In this document: piece by piece, positions 32,228-50,300 of the stretch
How the letters are laid out: the number at the start of each line of letters is the position of its first letter
Position numbering within the stretch: the first letter of the stretch is position 1
Origin: Nectonema munidae
Taxonomy: Eukaryota; Nematomorpha; Nectonematoida; Nectonematidae
Assembly: GCA_030549495.1 (NCBI GenBank)
Contig: JAUIRK010000370.1
Span: 62,001-126,000, forward strand
Direction of reading: 5' to 3'
DNA length: 64,000 nt
Position numbers and translations under genes: made by a program
Notes under the pieces: model-generated
What the model was told of the DNA's origin: nothing
The model's input: the letters and a program-made list of their open reading frames with translations, nothing else
Database searches by the model: none

Positions 32228-35200
32228 ATATTACAAGACACACTAAAAATAAATATGTACAAATATATATATATATGAATTAAAAAATTTATAGACAAAT
32301 TAGATGATTATATAGGTTTTAATTTTCTAATAGTTGGTCCTTTAACATGAAAAACATTCATCGAAAATAACTTAAGTTTTCAATCAACTTTGCAGTTTAC
32401 GTCTAAAAGCTTCCTCCAAAAATATTTTCGAAAATATAAAAAAAGTATCTCTTTTCATTTCTGCACTCCACATTTCTGAATGTGCAAATCGAATTAGTGA
32501 TGTAGGCCTGTTTTTTGTTAGTTGGATTGTGATTGGCCTAAGCCAATATAATAACACTTAAAACTCATCCAATCAACAATGTTTCGATTTCAATCTTCAT
32601 TCTATTTATAAATGGATTACTACGTACCAATTTAAACCAAACACAACGAAAACAAAACGATTGATTTTCTCTAAAAAATCATCTATTTTATCTGAATTTC
32701 TTCACCACCAAAAAAATGAAGTAGTCAAGAAGTTCAATCGCAGTCATAATTAACAAAAAAGTAAGCTGCGATAACGATGTTAACTTTGTTTGTTCTAACG
32801 CATGCTATACAGTGAAATTATTGAGATCATACAAAACATATTTCCTAGGAATATACTTTTGACCTTGTACAAGTCTCTGTGGCTTCCCCACTTCTACTGT
32901 ATTATTATGCCTTGGCGAGGCACTTCCTATGAATAAACATTCAGAATACACGAAAAATACCTCAGAATCATTTACAGCAAACACTGGTTCAAAGTAATAA
33001 CCTCAAAATAGAAGATAACCATTCTTTCGTTAATATGCGCACGTTGGGATCAGAAACACCTACCGCATATTGAGTGAGAACAAATTTTAGCATGCGCCAT
33101 GTTCGCCATTTTGGATCTCGTCTGAGAACGAGAAAGACGTGAATATGCGAGGATTCGGTGTTTTTTGTTGTTTTGGGTGTCTATTAACAGGATTTAGCAT
33201 ATACAAAACAGGAAACGAAATTCAATACAGCAAATTTTATTGGAATTGATAAAATTCAATAAAATACAATGAAAATACAATGGAAATCGACTCAATTGCA
33301 TTCAATTATATATATATAATAATAAACAAATACACAAAAAAAAACTAGTGTGTATACACCAAGAGGAAAGCATTTTTTTACATTTTTTTACAATATTTTA
33401 TTTTCACTCCATAAGAAAACCATCCAGCTTCCTCTGTACAAGCTTGGTCGTTGCAAGGACTCGTAGTTTTTGCAACTCATTGATAGGCGAGGCGGGACAT
33501 GCAAAATTGTGGACACGCATCTTCCCGTGTCGAGTCGGCCCAACTCGAAAATCATACAAAATGTCGAATTTTTTTGGGGCCAAGATGCAACCGCATATTA
33601 TCCAAGCGCATTTTAGTGGAAGCAACTATCCGCCATTATTTACAGAAGTTTTAATCAAATGCTTCCTCTAGTTTTTTCAACTTGATCTGTGTTCAATTAT
33701 TATCAACAGAAAAACAAGATATTTTAGAAATGAAAACAAACATTGAATTCAAGCTTTTTGGAGAAATCTGCAAAAACTCTCAAATCACGGACCACCTTAC
33801 TTTGGCTTCCCTTAGTTCTTTACATCAATTAATGTTTGGAATTTTTTATGTCGTTGTTAACCTAAACTTTATTGTCTCGACCTTTTAGTATTTTTTTTTG
33901 AGGTACTCAATTCAGCCGCTCTTCCACCGTTTTTGGGAATCCTACAAACTTTGGCAATTAAAATGAAATTATTTTCCAGTTTATTTCATATACAATATAC
34001 TTTCAATTATGTTATACATTTTCCATTAACATATTCTAACGTTCTGTTTATTATTATCTCTTTTTATGTGTTCTCACCATTGTTTGTAAACAAATTCTTT
34101 AGAGAAAATCGAAGTTGAAACCCACAAGAAAAATTGGAATCTTCACATAATTAATAAAATTCAAAATTAAGTTGCATTTTTCGATTCTGCAAATCAACGA
34201 ACTGAGTATACACAAGCAGCGACTTCCATGCCTTATGATCGCTAAGGCAAAATATATTTGGTTTGGGATTCCGAAACTTTACCAACTTGAGGGATGATGT
34301 CTACTCTGATAGTAAAGTTTATCCGTGTAGTTATTAGCCTTTCCTGCACGTTGTAAAAGCACATAAGGTCTTAGTAATCTTTTAGGGATTTTTTCTGTTA
34401 GCACTTTTGTCTCAACTGTCCACAATCGTCAAGTTATCACCAAAATAGAGAGTTTTTCAAAAAGTTTACTTTATATAAATATAGGATTCTGACCAGAACA
34501 ATACTTTTTTTAGTGAGAGGCGTGTGGAATTAGAAGTATCTTGTGACTTTTGTATTTATAGTTAAAAGGTATAAAATATTGAAGTATGCAAAATTATTTA
34601 CTTAATTTATAGAGAAGGGAATAGAAAAAGCAATTTTGAAAACGATCATCAAAATGTTTAAAGTAGAAAGTGAAACGCGATTTTAAAGGATTGAGCAGTT
34701 AAAAAATCATAATTTAATTAATCAAAATAAAAATTGTTTGAAAAAGACAAAAATTTTCAGGCGGCGTGCATTTCAATAGAGATTGAAGATCGGCAGTAGA
34801 GAGTTTTTTTGCAAAATCTTTGAAAATAGTTTCCTGATGAATTGGTTCAACGCATTTATATTCTATACTTAACTTTTAGGATACAGAAAAGACTTAAAAT
34901 AGTAACTCTGTCGCTTCTTGTGGGAGAGGCTTAAGGTTTGGGGTCCAATTTGATAAAATGCCTCAAATAGGTTAACACCGGCTGTGCTTATCATACACGC
35001 GAATAGATCATACATCACCCTTATCTTGTATAGCTTGTGTATTGTATATGCTTGGCATAGTGATTTCTTTCAAAAAAAAGAATTAATATGTGTGCCATTC
35101 AGTCTTCAAGAGAATTGAGTAACTAAGACAGTTTCATCTATACTACTTTACTCATCTAGACTTTGGAATACTGCATCATTCGATTTTTCATTCAGAATGC

Positions 35201-36750
35201 AGAGCCTCTAAACGCCAAAACTTTATCGAGAATGCAAAAATACTTTGGTAACGAAATGATGGCTAACAGACTTTAATTTTTTACGTTGAATGCTTCACCA
35301 AAAAATATGTTGTCCTCTTTGCCATCAGACATTTTTGCCTATACTGATTTTGAGAGAGAGAGAGAGAGTGAGAGAGACATATCATCAATCCTTTCAAACA
35401 TTTCTTTGAAAAAATTATTCAGCTATTTTTCTTTTTGAATGAAATTTCTTTTAAATTTTAAGTTGATGGTGGTGAAAAAATATAATTGTGCGAAATAACT
35501 TGGACATGTGACGCAATGGATGTTGGAGGAAGAACACCTCCTGCTTCTCAGGTATACAAGGATACTATACAAGGATGGGATAAAGGTTTTACTTTTCAAA
35601 TATCTACATGTTAGTTCTACCATTAAAGCGGAAGCGTTGTGATTCATTCACTTATACCCTTTTGTCATCCTATTTGATTTCTATATCTATATTTGCTAAT
35701 AAAATGTTTTATATAAAAAAAATAAGTAAGCCTCAAGGTAAACCTTTTGTATTGTTAATATGAATCTGGAATCAAATGTGATTTCATGGTTAAAGAGTTT
35801 ACGCACGCATTGAACAGAGGTTAAAGACTCAATTCGAATTATAATTGGCTCTTTTTTAAGTTAGCACGCTGCGGCAAAATGCTCTTCGCCCTCCTCCATT
35901 CTGGTAGTTTAAGTGTTTATCACAAATTAAGTGGAAAAAGACGAAGTCTAAAAAAATGAGAAAAGACAAACTAAGGCAAAAGGCTATTATTACATCAACA
36001 GCTAGGCAAACAAACTTAAATATAGCTAACAAACTTTAGTGTCTGACTTAACTCATCATAGACATGAGCTCCTTTAAACTCACAAATGCTAAATAATTAA
36101 AAAATTTTGGCAATAGTGAATTATTATTGGTTTTTCACAATGGAGCATACATTTAAAATGCCTTCATAGTTCTATCTTATCAATTATACATGTGCAGGCA
36201 AGCAATCCTCTTCACTCCGAACAAAAGATTATAAAGACTATTATAGGATAGTGAAATTGTCTGGATTGTGGAAAAAAACAGTAATTGTGATGTCAAATTT
36301 TAGGCAGTAATATAATACGTTCTTTTTATTTAATTTTTTTTTAATTTTTAAAGGAAGAATACACACACCCATAACTGGACAGATGATGGAACCCTAGACA
36401 ATTAGATCAAAACACTACAACACTTCCATCCATAATGCCATCTGCTGTCACAATGTTACTGAAATAGCCAATATAACTCATTACCAAAAACGGCACAAGC
36501 TCATTTATTTTTAATTAAAAAAAAAGGTGCAATCTCCTTACCTTTCCTGTATTCAAGTGTGAAAAGAGAAAGAGAATTTATGCAATGAATGCTTTCAAAG
36601 AAGCCCGAAATTAGGAAAGTCGAGAGTATATATATACCCTGTTTTGATATAAAAATTGTAAAATAAAAATTTTTTTTTTATTTATTTATATTTGATCCCT
36701 TTTGTAAATTTAAAATTTGTAGGATATTAGCTTTTTTAGATTTGAACTCA
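32228..36750. other. No gene recognised; (GA)n run
   Basis: AT-rich DNA without recognisable coding. A (GA)n microsatellite lies at 35351-35388. The frames at 33348-33671 and 33404-33625 overlap each other on opposite strands in a slightly GC-richer patch and match no domain I know. Regulatory elements of the NK1 gene downstream could be here but cannot be read by eye. Confidence 0.4.
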
Positions 36751-36912
36751 ATCCTCATCATAGACATCTTCTCGATCTCTGTTGTGAGCATCATCAGCCA
36801 CATCATGATGACCAGCAACCAGATCATTATCAATAAGAGCACCATCCTCTCAATACATTACTGTTTGCATCTACTAAACCATCGTCATCATGAGCAGTAT
36901 AATGAACATAAA
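36750..36912 (-). pseudogene. Asp/His-rich coding remnant
   Basis: On the reverse strand, two frames joined by a frameshift near 36850 read VHYTAHDDDGLVDANSN and then GALIDNDLVAGHHDVADDAH with NRDREDVYDED before a stop. An upstream frame reads DDVGYSYGDL. The Asp/His/Tyr/Gly composition recalls the tails of genes A and B, but there is no clear alignment. It is either a decayed gene or a chance result of CAT/ATC-rich sequence. Confidence 0.3.
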
Positions 36913-37109
36913 TCACCATAACTATATCCAACATCATCATATATACTTTACTTTAATTACTATCTTTGAGTTAATTCACACGTAAAATTATTTTCTCTTA
37001 TGCTACCTCATATAAAGTATAAAAAGATTTTGTGGAAAAAGTTTATTTTAAATTTTTGCTTCCAATTTGCATATGCTGTACCATGAACAAAAATATTTAA
37101 ATCATCTCC

Positions 37110-42421
<5,312 letters not shown>

Positions 42422-42534
42422 ATTTATTACCAGTAGAGCTGAATTATTTTATCGAAAGGTTGGTGTCAAGTTATTACCCAAATGGAAAATACAACTCAAA
42501 ATTTACTTTTAATATATTTCTAATATTCAAATGT

Positions 42535-42540
42535 AATAAA
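42535..42540 (+). terminator. Possible polyadenylation signal of the NK1 gene
   Basis: AATAAA 114 bases after the TAA, overlapping a second ATAAAT. It is usable only if exon 3 is the last exon. Confidence 0.4.
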
Positions 42541-43963
42541 ATAAATATCATTTTTATTATCATATGTAAAAATTTTTTTTATAGAAACTGTTTATCTCAA
42601 ACAGGAAAAACCCCTAAAAAAATATTACTTGGAAAATTTAAAATTCATTATATTTCAAAGATGGAAAAAAAATATTTATCAAATAATCAAGAATATGTTT
42701 TGTCATTGTTATCAAAAATATAAACCTTGCCCTCGCCATACTATATAGAAAATTTATGGATCACAACAATAGGGGCTACTCATTTTTGGAGAAATTGACA
42801 ACGTGATAATCACAAATATGAAAATATATTCTCCAAACGAATTTATATACGTAAAATTCATGAAAACTCTGAATAACTAAGATGTTTATATTTTTAATCA
42901 ACATTTACTTATTGTTAAAAGTCAGAGACCACGCTAGACGAAAACGCGTTAAATGTTATACTTTAAAACCCAGCCCCTAAATCAGAAATACAAACTTGAA
43001 TAGATTTATCACCATAAAAACATCATATTTGATGATGAGGATACCGTGATTCCCAAAATAAGATATAAAATCAAAATTAGCCAGAAATAAATAAAATTAT
43101 ATGGCAAAAATTGTTGAAACCAAATTAAAATATTTATTGTAAGGTCATAAACATTTGCCCACCAAAAATGAATGCATCAGAACAAACATTGCATATCTGC
43201 AACTTTAATTTATATATCGAACCAAATTTTCAGTATATAAACAGTTATGCAATGCCTAAAACATGTTTGAGCTTAGGTTTAGAGTTAGTCTTATGATTAT
43301 TGCCAGGGTTATTTTATCTTAAAATTTAGATGACTTAGTTTTTGCTATTTTGGCTTTCAGGTCTTTTAATAAAAGAAGCGCTATCTCTATATCGAAAGGC
43401 AGGAATCTATTCTTTTCGAGTGTTTATAATATTTATACTACAGTACGTTAGTCAAAGTTTATGTCACAATTGTGGGCTCGTTGGCGTTAATTCACAACTA
43501 TCTTATTGATCCCTGGTTTACTCCTTTCGAGAAAAGATTATAATCTCCTCCTTAATTAAGAATATTTGGCTAACAATTAGGCCTGAGAAAGTCGCATCAT
43601 GATACGCGAGTATATAAATAAGCTAACTACATATAAAAAAATATACCTCTTACTCATAGTTGCTATGATATTAGAAAAAAGCAAAATTTAAAACCTAAAA
43701 TATATAGTAGCGCGGCCTCTGTTAAAACTCTTACGGAGAAGAAATATTTGAATTAGAGTTTTCACAATATATTTTGAATAATATTATTTCATATAAGCTA
43801 ATTAATAACTCCAATATTTTTATTGATGATTATATAACTGAATAAATAAACTTTTTCAAACTATTCGAAAGTTGCCGTATTACAAGCAAAGGAAAAAGCG
43901 CAAACTTTATTGTGAAGATATTTCAAGAAATATTTAATAATAACAAAAATGATAAATAAATTT
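42541..43963. other. Between the 3' ends of the NK1 and SNX genes
   Basis: AT-rich, with no coding similarity. The two genes converge here. Confidence 0.45.
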
Positions 43964-43969
43964 TTTATT
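43964..43969 (-). terminator. Polyadenylation signal of the SNX9-family gene
   Basis: AATAAA on the reverse strand, 158 bases beyond the TGA stop at 44128-44130. Confidence 0.5.
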
Positions 43970-44127
43970 TTAATGTGAAAATATATGTCATAGAAATGAT
44001 AAATAAAAAAAGAATTGATATTCACTGTAAAATTAATTATTCAAAAAATCTCAAGGACTCGCATAGACTTTGTTCAATCTAAAAAGAAGTATACATGAAG
44101 AAAGGTATATTTTATGGAAAAGAGGAA

Positions 44128-44331
44128 TCAAACTTTATGGAAGAATTCTTTCTGAGATGTAACATATTTTTTGATGGCGCATGATAAATCAGAAAGAAAT
44201 TGGCGTTTGAAGAAGTCGACTTCAGCAAGAATGAGGTAGGAAATCATGTTCATCCTATTTTTACATTCTGAAATGGAAGAGGGCTTTGATTCGGTATTTC
44301 TCTGAAATTCTTTAAACTTTGCAAGGGCACT
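44128..44331 (-). CDS. SNX exon: BAR C-terminus with stop
   Basis: Acceptor TCTTCTCTTTTACAG, then [37 protein letters not shown] and [14 protein letters not shown], then TGA. Aligns with the last BAR helix of Drosophila SH3PX1 as I remember it (TYSVLAEI...). It ends slightly earlier than relatives. Confidence 0.88.
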   Translation of the reverse strand, partial: SALAKFKEFQRNTESKPSSISECKNRMNMISYLILAEVDFFKRQFLSDLSCAIKKYVTSQKEFFHKV

Positions 44332-47300
44332 CTGTAAAAGAGAAGAGACAACGAAATATTAAATTGAAAACGCCTATAACAAAGCTTGATTCTAAGATGC
44401 AGGCAATTGGCACACGTTTACCATTGCAAAACACCGAAATAAATCATGTAACTGGTCGTTCTAGCGCAGTGGTTCCCAAACTTTTTCTGATCGTTACCCA
44501 CTTTTCATACATGATCCTTGTCTATGGCCCCCACAACAATCATAGCCGGTGAATACCGTGACTGTCTACTAGTATCTAACAATTATAATCATAAGATTAA
44601 TTAAAAAGGGCATTTTGCTAAAAGGTGTTTCAAGAATAAGTAAAAAAAAAAAGAAAGAAGCATAGAAAATCCAGTGGATGGAAAAAGTTTATTAATCCTA
44701 CGCTGTGTGATTTAATCTTTGAATCTTACAAATTTGAAAACATTGTAACAATTAAGTGCTCTCTAGTTGGGAGACAATTCTACTCCAGTGATGTTGCAGA
44801 TTATCGATAAGCTTCTTGATTCTTGGTTTTGTTTCACTTAAAGCATAACCTAGGTCATGAGTAGATTATGTTTATGCATAGCCTCAGATTATAGCCCCTT
44901 AAATTTTGCTTTATGACCCCCAGGGGCCATGGCCCACAGTTTGGGAACCAATGTCTAGCGCAAAGAAAAGTGTACAGCTTCTTTAAAAACAAGTTTTTAC
45001 ATACTACAATTCATGGTTTTTTGTTGGGAACTAAAAGAAGTAGATAGGGTTCACGTAAAAACTCGGTTTGGACAAAGGTTTCTTGATTTTGCATCATTTG
45101 CAAAGGACAAATACAGCTTTTAGAAATCCGGTTATTGAGTATTGCTAATGAGGAAGCATACATTTGAAAAGGAGCGCTCCAACTTTTTGTTGCCACACTA
45201 TATATATATATATATAATACGTATCGATCGATATATACAAATTATATAAAAAAAATGAAAGTAAACTCTAAGATTGACATCGGTTTCCAGATATATAAAC
45301 AGTTTTATAACGATGAAAATAGTTTGAAAAAAAGAGAGTTGAAAAAGTAATAGCATTGAAATGTATTAAAGAATCTAAAGCAAAATTTAAAATTAGATGT
45401 CCTACCTAGTAGTTACTTTTAAAATCGTCGCCTACAAAACTGATTTAAAATGAGTGCATACGAGATAGGAAAAAAAGTACCTTATGAAAATTGACGATAT
45501 CGGGAAAAGATGAAAACATTCCTCTGGAAATGTAAAGAAAATCGTTTAGAGGATCTATATCATACTTGCTCTAGAAAGGGAAAATAAAAAAGATTAAAAA
45601 ATTAAAATATTGCATAAAATATAAACTTTACGCGCTTATTCTGTATTGACGGGTGCTGGTAAGGCCTTATTCAAAGGGCAAAGAGAATAATGGCCTCTAA
45701 ATTACAGAGGGCCCATGACTTCTACTGATAAATACAATTATATAAATGTGTTGCGAGTTTTGTTTTCTTCCTATTCAATCTTTGAACATCAGCAAATCCT
45801 TTATTTTGCTTCACCAAGTGGCTTAGTTGTGTAAAAAGTACATTCCAGGTAGGATTCCGATTTATGGAAGATAGTGATGCTCCGATCCCATATTTATTAT
45901 CAATGCCAATTCAGTTATAAAAATCGGGTGCCGATGTCGATGATGATAAATCCTAGATAATAATTCACCATTTCAACAACACTGATTTACAAGCAGAAGA
46001 GAACCATTAGAAATCTTTCAGATTGAAACACTTCCGTAAACACTTCCAAACGAAGTCTTAAGGCAGTGCTCCTACACAATAGGAATAAAAAAGACCGCAG
46101 CATTCCCATATCTGAAGAAACCTTATGAGAATGTGTAGCTCAGTAGAGACTTTTAAATACAATCAGCTCCAATAGTTAAACCTCTATGCTGATTGAAGCA
46201 AGAAGAAAGATAAACGCAAATGAATGTTTGAATCGTCATTCTCTCTTTTTTTGGATGAAACAAGCACGAATGTTATATAGTAATGACTGTCATCAGATGT
46301 GTTAGGAGGCTTATTGTAAAATGCGTATTGGTGCATTTAGAAATAAGAAGTGTTTGGTTCAAGACTCAAGACCACTGCTAATCATATTGCTCGCAATCTA
46401 CCTGGAAGTGATTGAAAGAGCCTCAAAATGGCTTCAATAATAAGTTCGATTTTAGAGTTGTGAATACACTACTGATATATTTTGTGTTAAAAATCGTATA
46501 ATCAATTTACAATTATTATTATTATTTTCTTAAGTATTAAGGATTTAAATGATTTTCAAATGCGTGCGATAAAATGAAAAAAAATTTTTTTTTAAATCAA
46601 AGATTCCAAAAATCGACAAACTATGGAAATTTAGAGACGCTGATGCTGATTAAAAAAGATAAGCCGGTGTAATTGATCGGTACATCACGAAGCGAATATT
46701 CTAAAATTATGACAATAAACAATAAACCAAAAAATAACTAACTTTTCTTTGATTTTTTTTAAATATTTCGCTCGAATCATAAGAGCACAACAAACCGTCA
46801 GAGATAACTCACACATTATGTACGTTGTAACACAAAAATACTCCCGCATAGATCGATGACGTAGTCAAGATTTTGAACCAGGGCCAGAGAGCAATTTTTA
46901 ATCAGAGGTATCAAAAACAAAGATTATAATCAAAAGGATTAATCCAAACATGGGTTCCAGTCAGTTGGCCAAATAGGCTGTATTTTTGAGAAATATTTTG
47001 ATCGGGTTTGGATAAGAGAGATAACCTCATGGTGCAGTATACACAGTCTTAATCACTATGACATACAGATATTTTGATTGCTTAGAGTTCTCAGTTCGTT
47101 ATTTTTAGTCGGTTAGGTAGAAAATTTGTTTATCAATATCTTATAAAAAAACATCGTACAGATATTAGAATAGTTAACGAATTTTAACATTATTTGGATA
47201 AATCAAAATTTTTTTTAGTTATCGTTTTCTTCCTTAGCTGGACAAGATGAATCGAGACTCATAGCCAGACCAACTGTATCGAGACCTTAGGCTCCCACCA

Positions 47301-50300
47301 CTAGGTCATCTGCCGACAAAAAATAAGGGAATAAAGATAAAATAAACTCTTAAATAAGATTTAAAAGAAAATAGAACGTTTGCGAAGTAGAAAAGTAAGA
47401 AAAGGCTTACTAAGAAATAATATGCTCTGCTAAAATTAAATTTCAAACTAGTAGTTAAATTTTTCAGATCATTATGTCAATTTAATCTCAAAGAGACTGA
47501 GTGAACCTTTTAAAAACAAACGAATATAAAAAGGTTGTAACACAAGCTTTAGGTTAAAAAAAAGTATAAAAAATGTTTTTATGAAGTTCATCAGTTGGCA
47601 TAACTTTCCATATAAGATACTAAAAGTAGCTTTGCGCATTCAAAATAATAGAGTAACTATTTAGAAGGTTCAAATACCATAAGTTATAAATAATAACATA
47701 CCGCTCTGATCGCATAACAGTAAATATCAACCGCATAGTGTATGCTAAGATTATTTACATCGATATACCATTTGAAGGGGTGAATGGAATGGTTGAAATA
47801 ATTAACAAAATTTCTTTACTTGATTGTCGTATTGAATAGCTATGTGCTCAAATGCTGCCTTCAAAAAGTTCAGAGCAGTGCCAAGATTATTTTTACTCGA
47901 AAATCCTTGGCTCTCAACGCTGTTGTGAGTTATATCTAATCATGAATTGAACTGGTTTGAGTGAGAAATACGTTAAAATCGACTTACTTCCTAGATTAGC
48001 CTGCTTAACTATGGAATGTGAAATTGATGGTCTTTCTTCGTGTGAAGCCAAGTGTGAAGAAATGTTTGAAAAAATATTGCTCAACTTCAGGAAGTCTCTT
48101 TTATAAGCTGGGAAAAGAAAATGTTGATGAAAAACAGCAAATAAAGTAAAGACAGAAAAGGAAAAATTATGCACTTTTAAATGTATGCTGGTGTTGAATC
48201 ATGTGGTTTAATCTTTACATGGATTGTCTGCACAACATAGTTTCTTTCTACTTCAAATTCAAATGGTTATATGAAGGCAGAGCAATGTTTTAGCGAATCA
48301 TAACAAGAAATAAATCAAAATTTCTAGGGGGAGAAAAACGGAAAGATGAGTATATATAGTCTACTCTGCGATGGATTGTGAATATGCAAAATTTTCACCG
48401 ATTTACTTATTCAAAATTCAAGAAGGAAGTGAATTTACAAATCAAGATAGGAACTGTGAAAGTAAAGCGCTGCAATTCTTAGCCCTGTTTTGAGAAAGAG
48501 TGTATTTTAAAAACTGATATCTTATCAGGGGTTCTTTAATTCGGGTTTTCTATGCAAATGCAAACAACCCATATTTATAACTAAGGAAATCAAACACGCA
48601 TCTTAAATAGCAGACTATAAGTAAGATAAATTACATTTTGAGATATATATCAAAGAAATGATGAAAAATACCAGATGAAATAGTTGCATAAAAACATTTT
48701 GGTTAAAAAGAATACTAACTTATCTTCAAAGGAATATGAAATATTTTTAATACCCTGATCAAATAAAAGGTAAATTCTAACGTTCTTCATTTTATACTAA
48801 AAGTGCAAACTGTGTTATATTTAAAGAGACTGAAAGTTTAACTTATTAAGAACTAGCTTTTTTAGAAAAATAATATTGATTATGATTTCTATACAAATAA
48901 AAACGAGTGTGAGAGAAAAATTACGTCCTTTTTGTTGTTTACAAGATGTTTGAAGGACAAGTTGGAGGGAGCGAAAAGATTCATCCAAAAAACGAATCAA
49001 CCTGCCAAATGAATCAATTTCCGCATCCCTAAAAAAAGAGAGGAAAATTAATGAAATCAAACATTTGTCGGCACACAAATTTAGGATAAGTGAAGTTCAA
49101 ACGAAACTGCAATAAATAAAGCGAAACATCGTTTAACAAGGTATCCGGGTTGTCTGAGTGGTCACAAAGTCACTAATACCGAATCATTTGAAAATACGAT
49201 TAGGAGAATAACATACTGAGATATGAACGTGATTAATAACAAATGTTTATGAAAGTCTAATCAGTCTAATGGTCGGTCAAGAGGAAGCTATTATGAGATT
49301 CTGATTTAATTCTATGAATGCGGACTTTTTACTACAGATGGACAATTATTATATTAAACGGGGCACTCAAACACGTTTTAGTTTTATTTAAGTTACGCAT
49401 AAGAACAGTCAAATTCACATGAAAGAAAGGACCATACTGTTGAATTTATTTGATCATTTACAAATTATATACAAAATATTACTGATGAAAATTATACTAA
49501 TTATATACATGTTATTACTGTTCAATTTATTTGGCGAAGGCTTGTTTTTCATTTGAACATATGTAATAAAATGAATAAGATAAAAAATCACCAATCTTTT
49601 AAATTGACAACCATTTATCACACACGGTGATCCACACAAAAATCAATGAAAAAGATAAATGGCAGAGTTTTCTATTTCTTATTTTGATTCATTTCATTCA
49701 ACAAATAAAAAGAAATTTTTTGACAATTTAATACTTTAGTTTGTTGTAAATTATTCTACATGAGATAAAAAGATAAGAACTGTTAAAATATTTTTTAGAA
49801 ACGTGTTAATAATTGATTTAGTTGTATACTTTAATCAATTCGCCACTAGTTCTTTATTGAACTAATGTTTAGATATTGATGTACATTACCTTAGTTATCG
49901 ATATATTGATTTCTATGTTTCTATAGATCTCATATGTTTCATGAGTAGGTAAAATTTTTTTTGTCAAATTAATGATGACTTTTGTAGGTATCGTTAAAAG
50001 AAAAAGCGAAAGTCTTCTCAGTGTGAGTAAAAAGGCAAAATAAGGAAGTTCTTTTACGCGGCTTCGTTATTCACGTCTTGACTTGGAAATTTGAATTGAG
50101 CAAAGATACCCGCACCAATGTACTGGTCCTTTTCAGCTTTGCGCTTGCCTACTTTCCAATCCTAAAAAGTAATCTTGATGTATCACAATTTTAAGATCCA
50201 AAGTTTTGCATCAAAATGTAAAAAATTTAGCAACCGTGCTGTGTTCTCTTTTTTCTTTAGTTCGTGCTTAATATACAAATAAGGTAGGGAATTCTTGCTC

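Noticed and set aside
44319-44552. 77-codon forward frame
   Set aside because: It overlaps the SNX terminal exon on the other strand and the start of a MITE; no domain.
49140-49215. Possible Ser/Leu-type tRNA (GGGTTGTCTGAGTGGTCA)
   Set aside because: Only a box-A-like motif; there is no GGTTCGA box B and no pairing acceptor stem.
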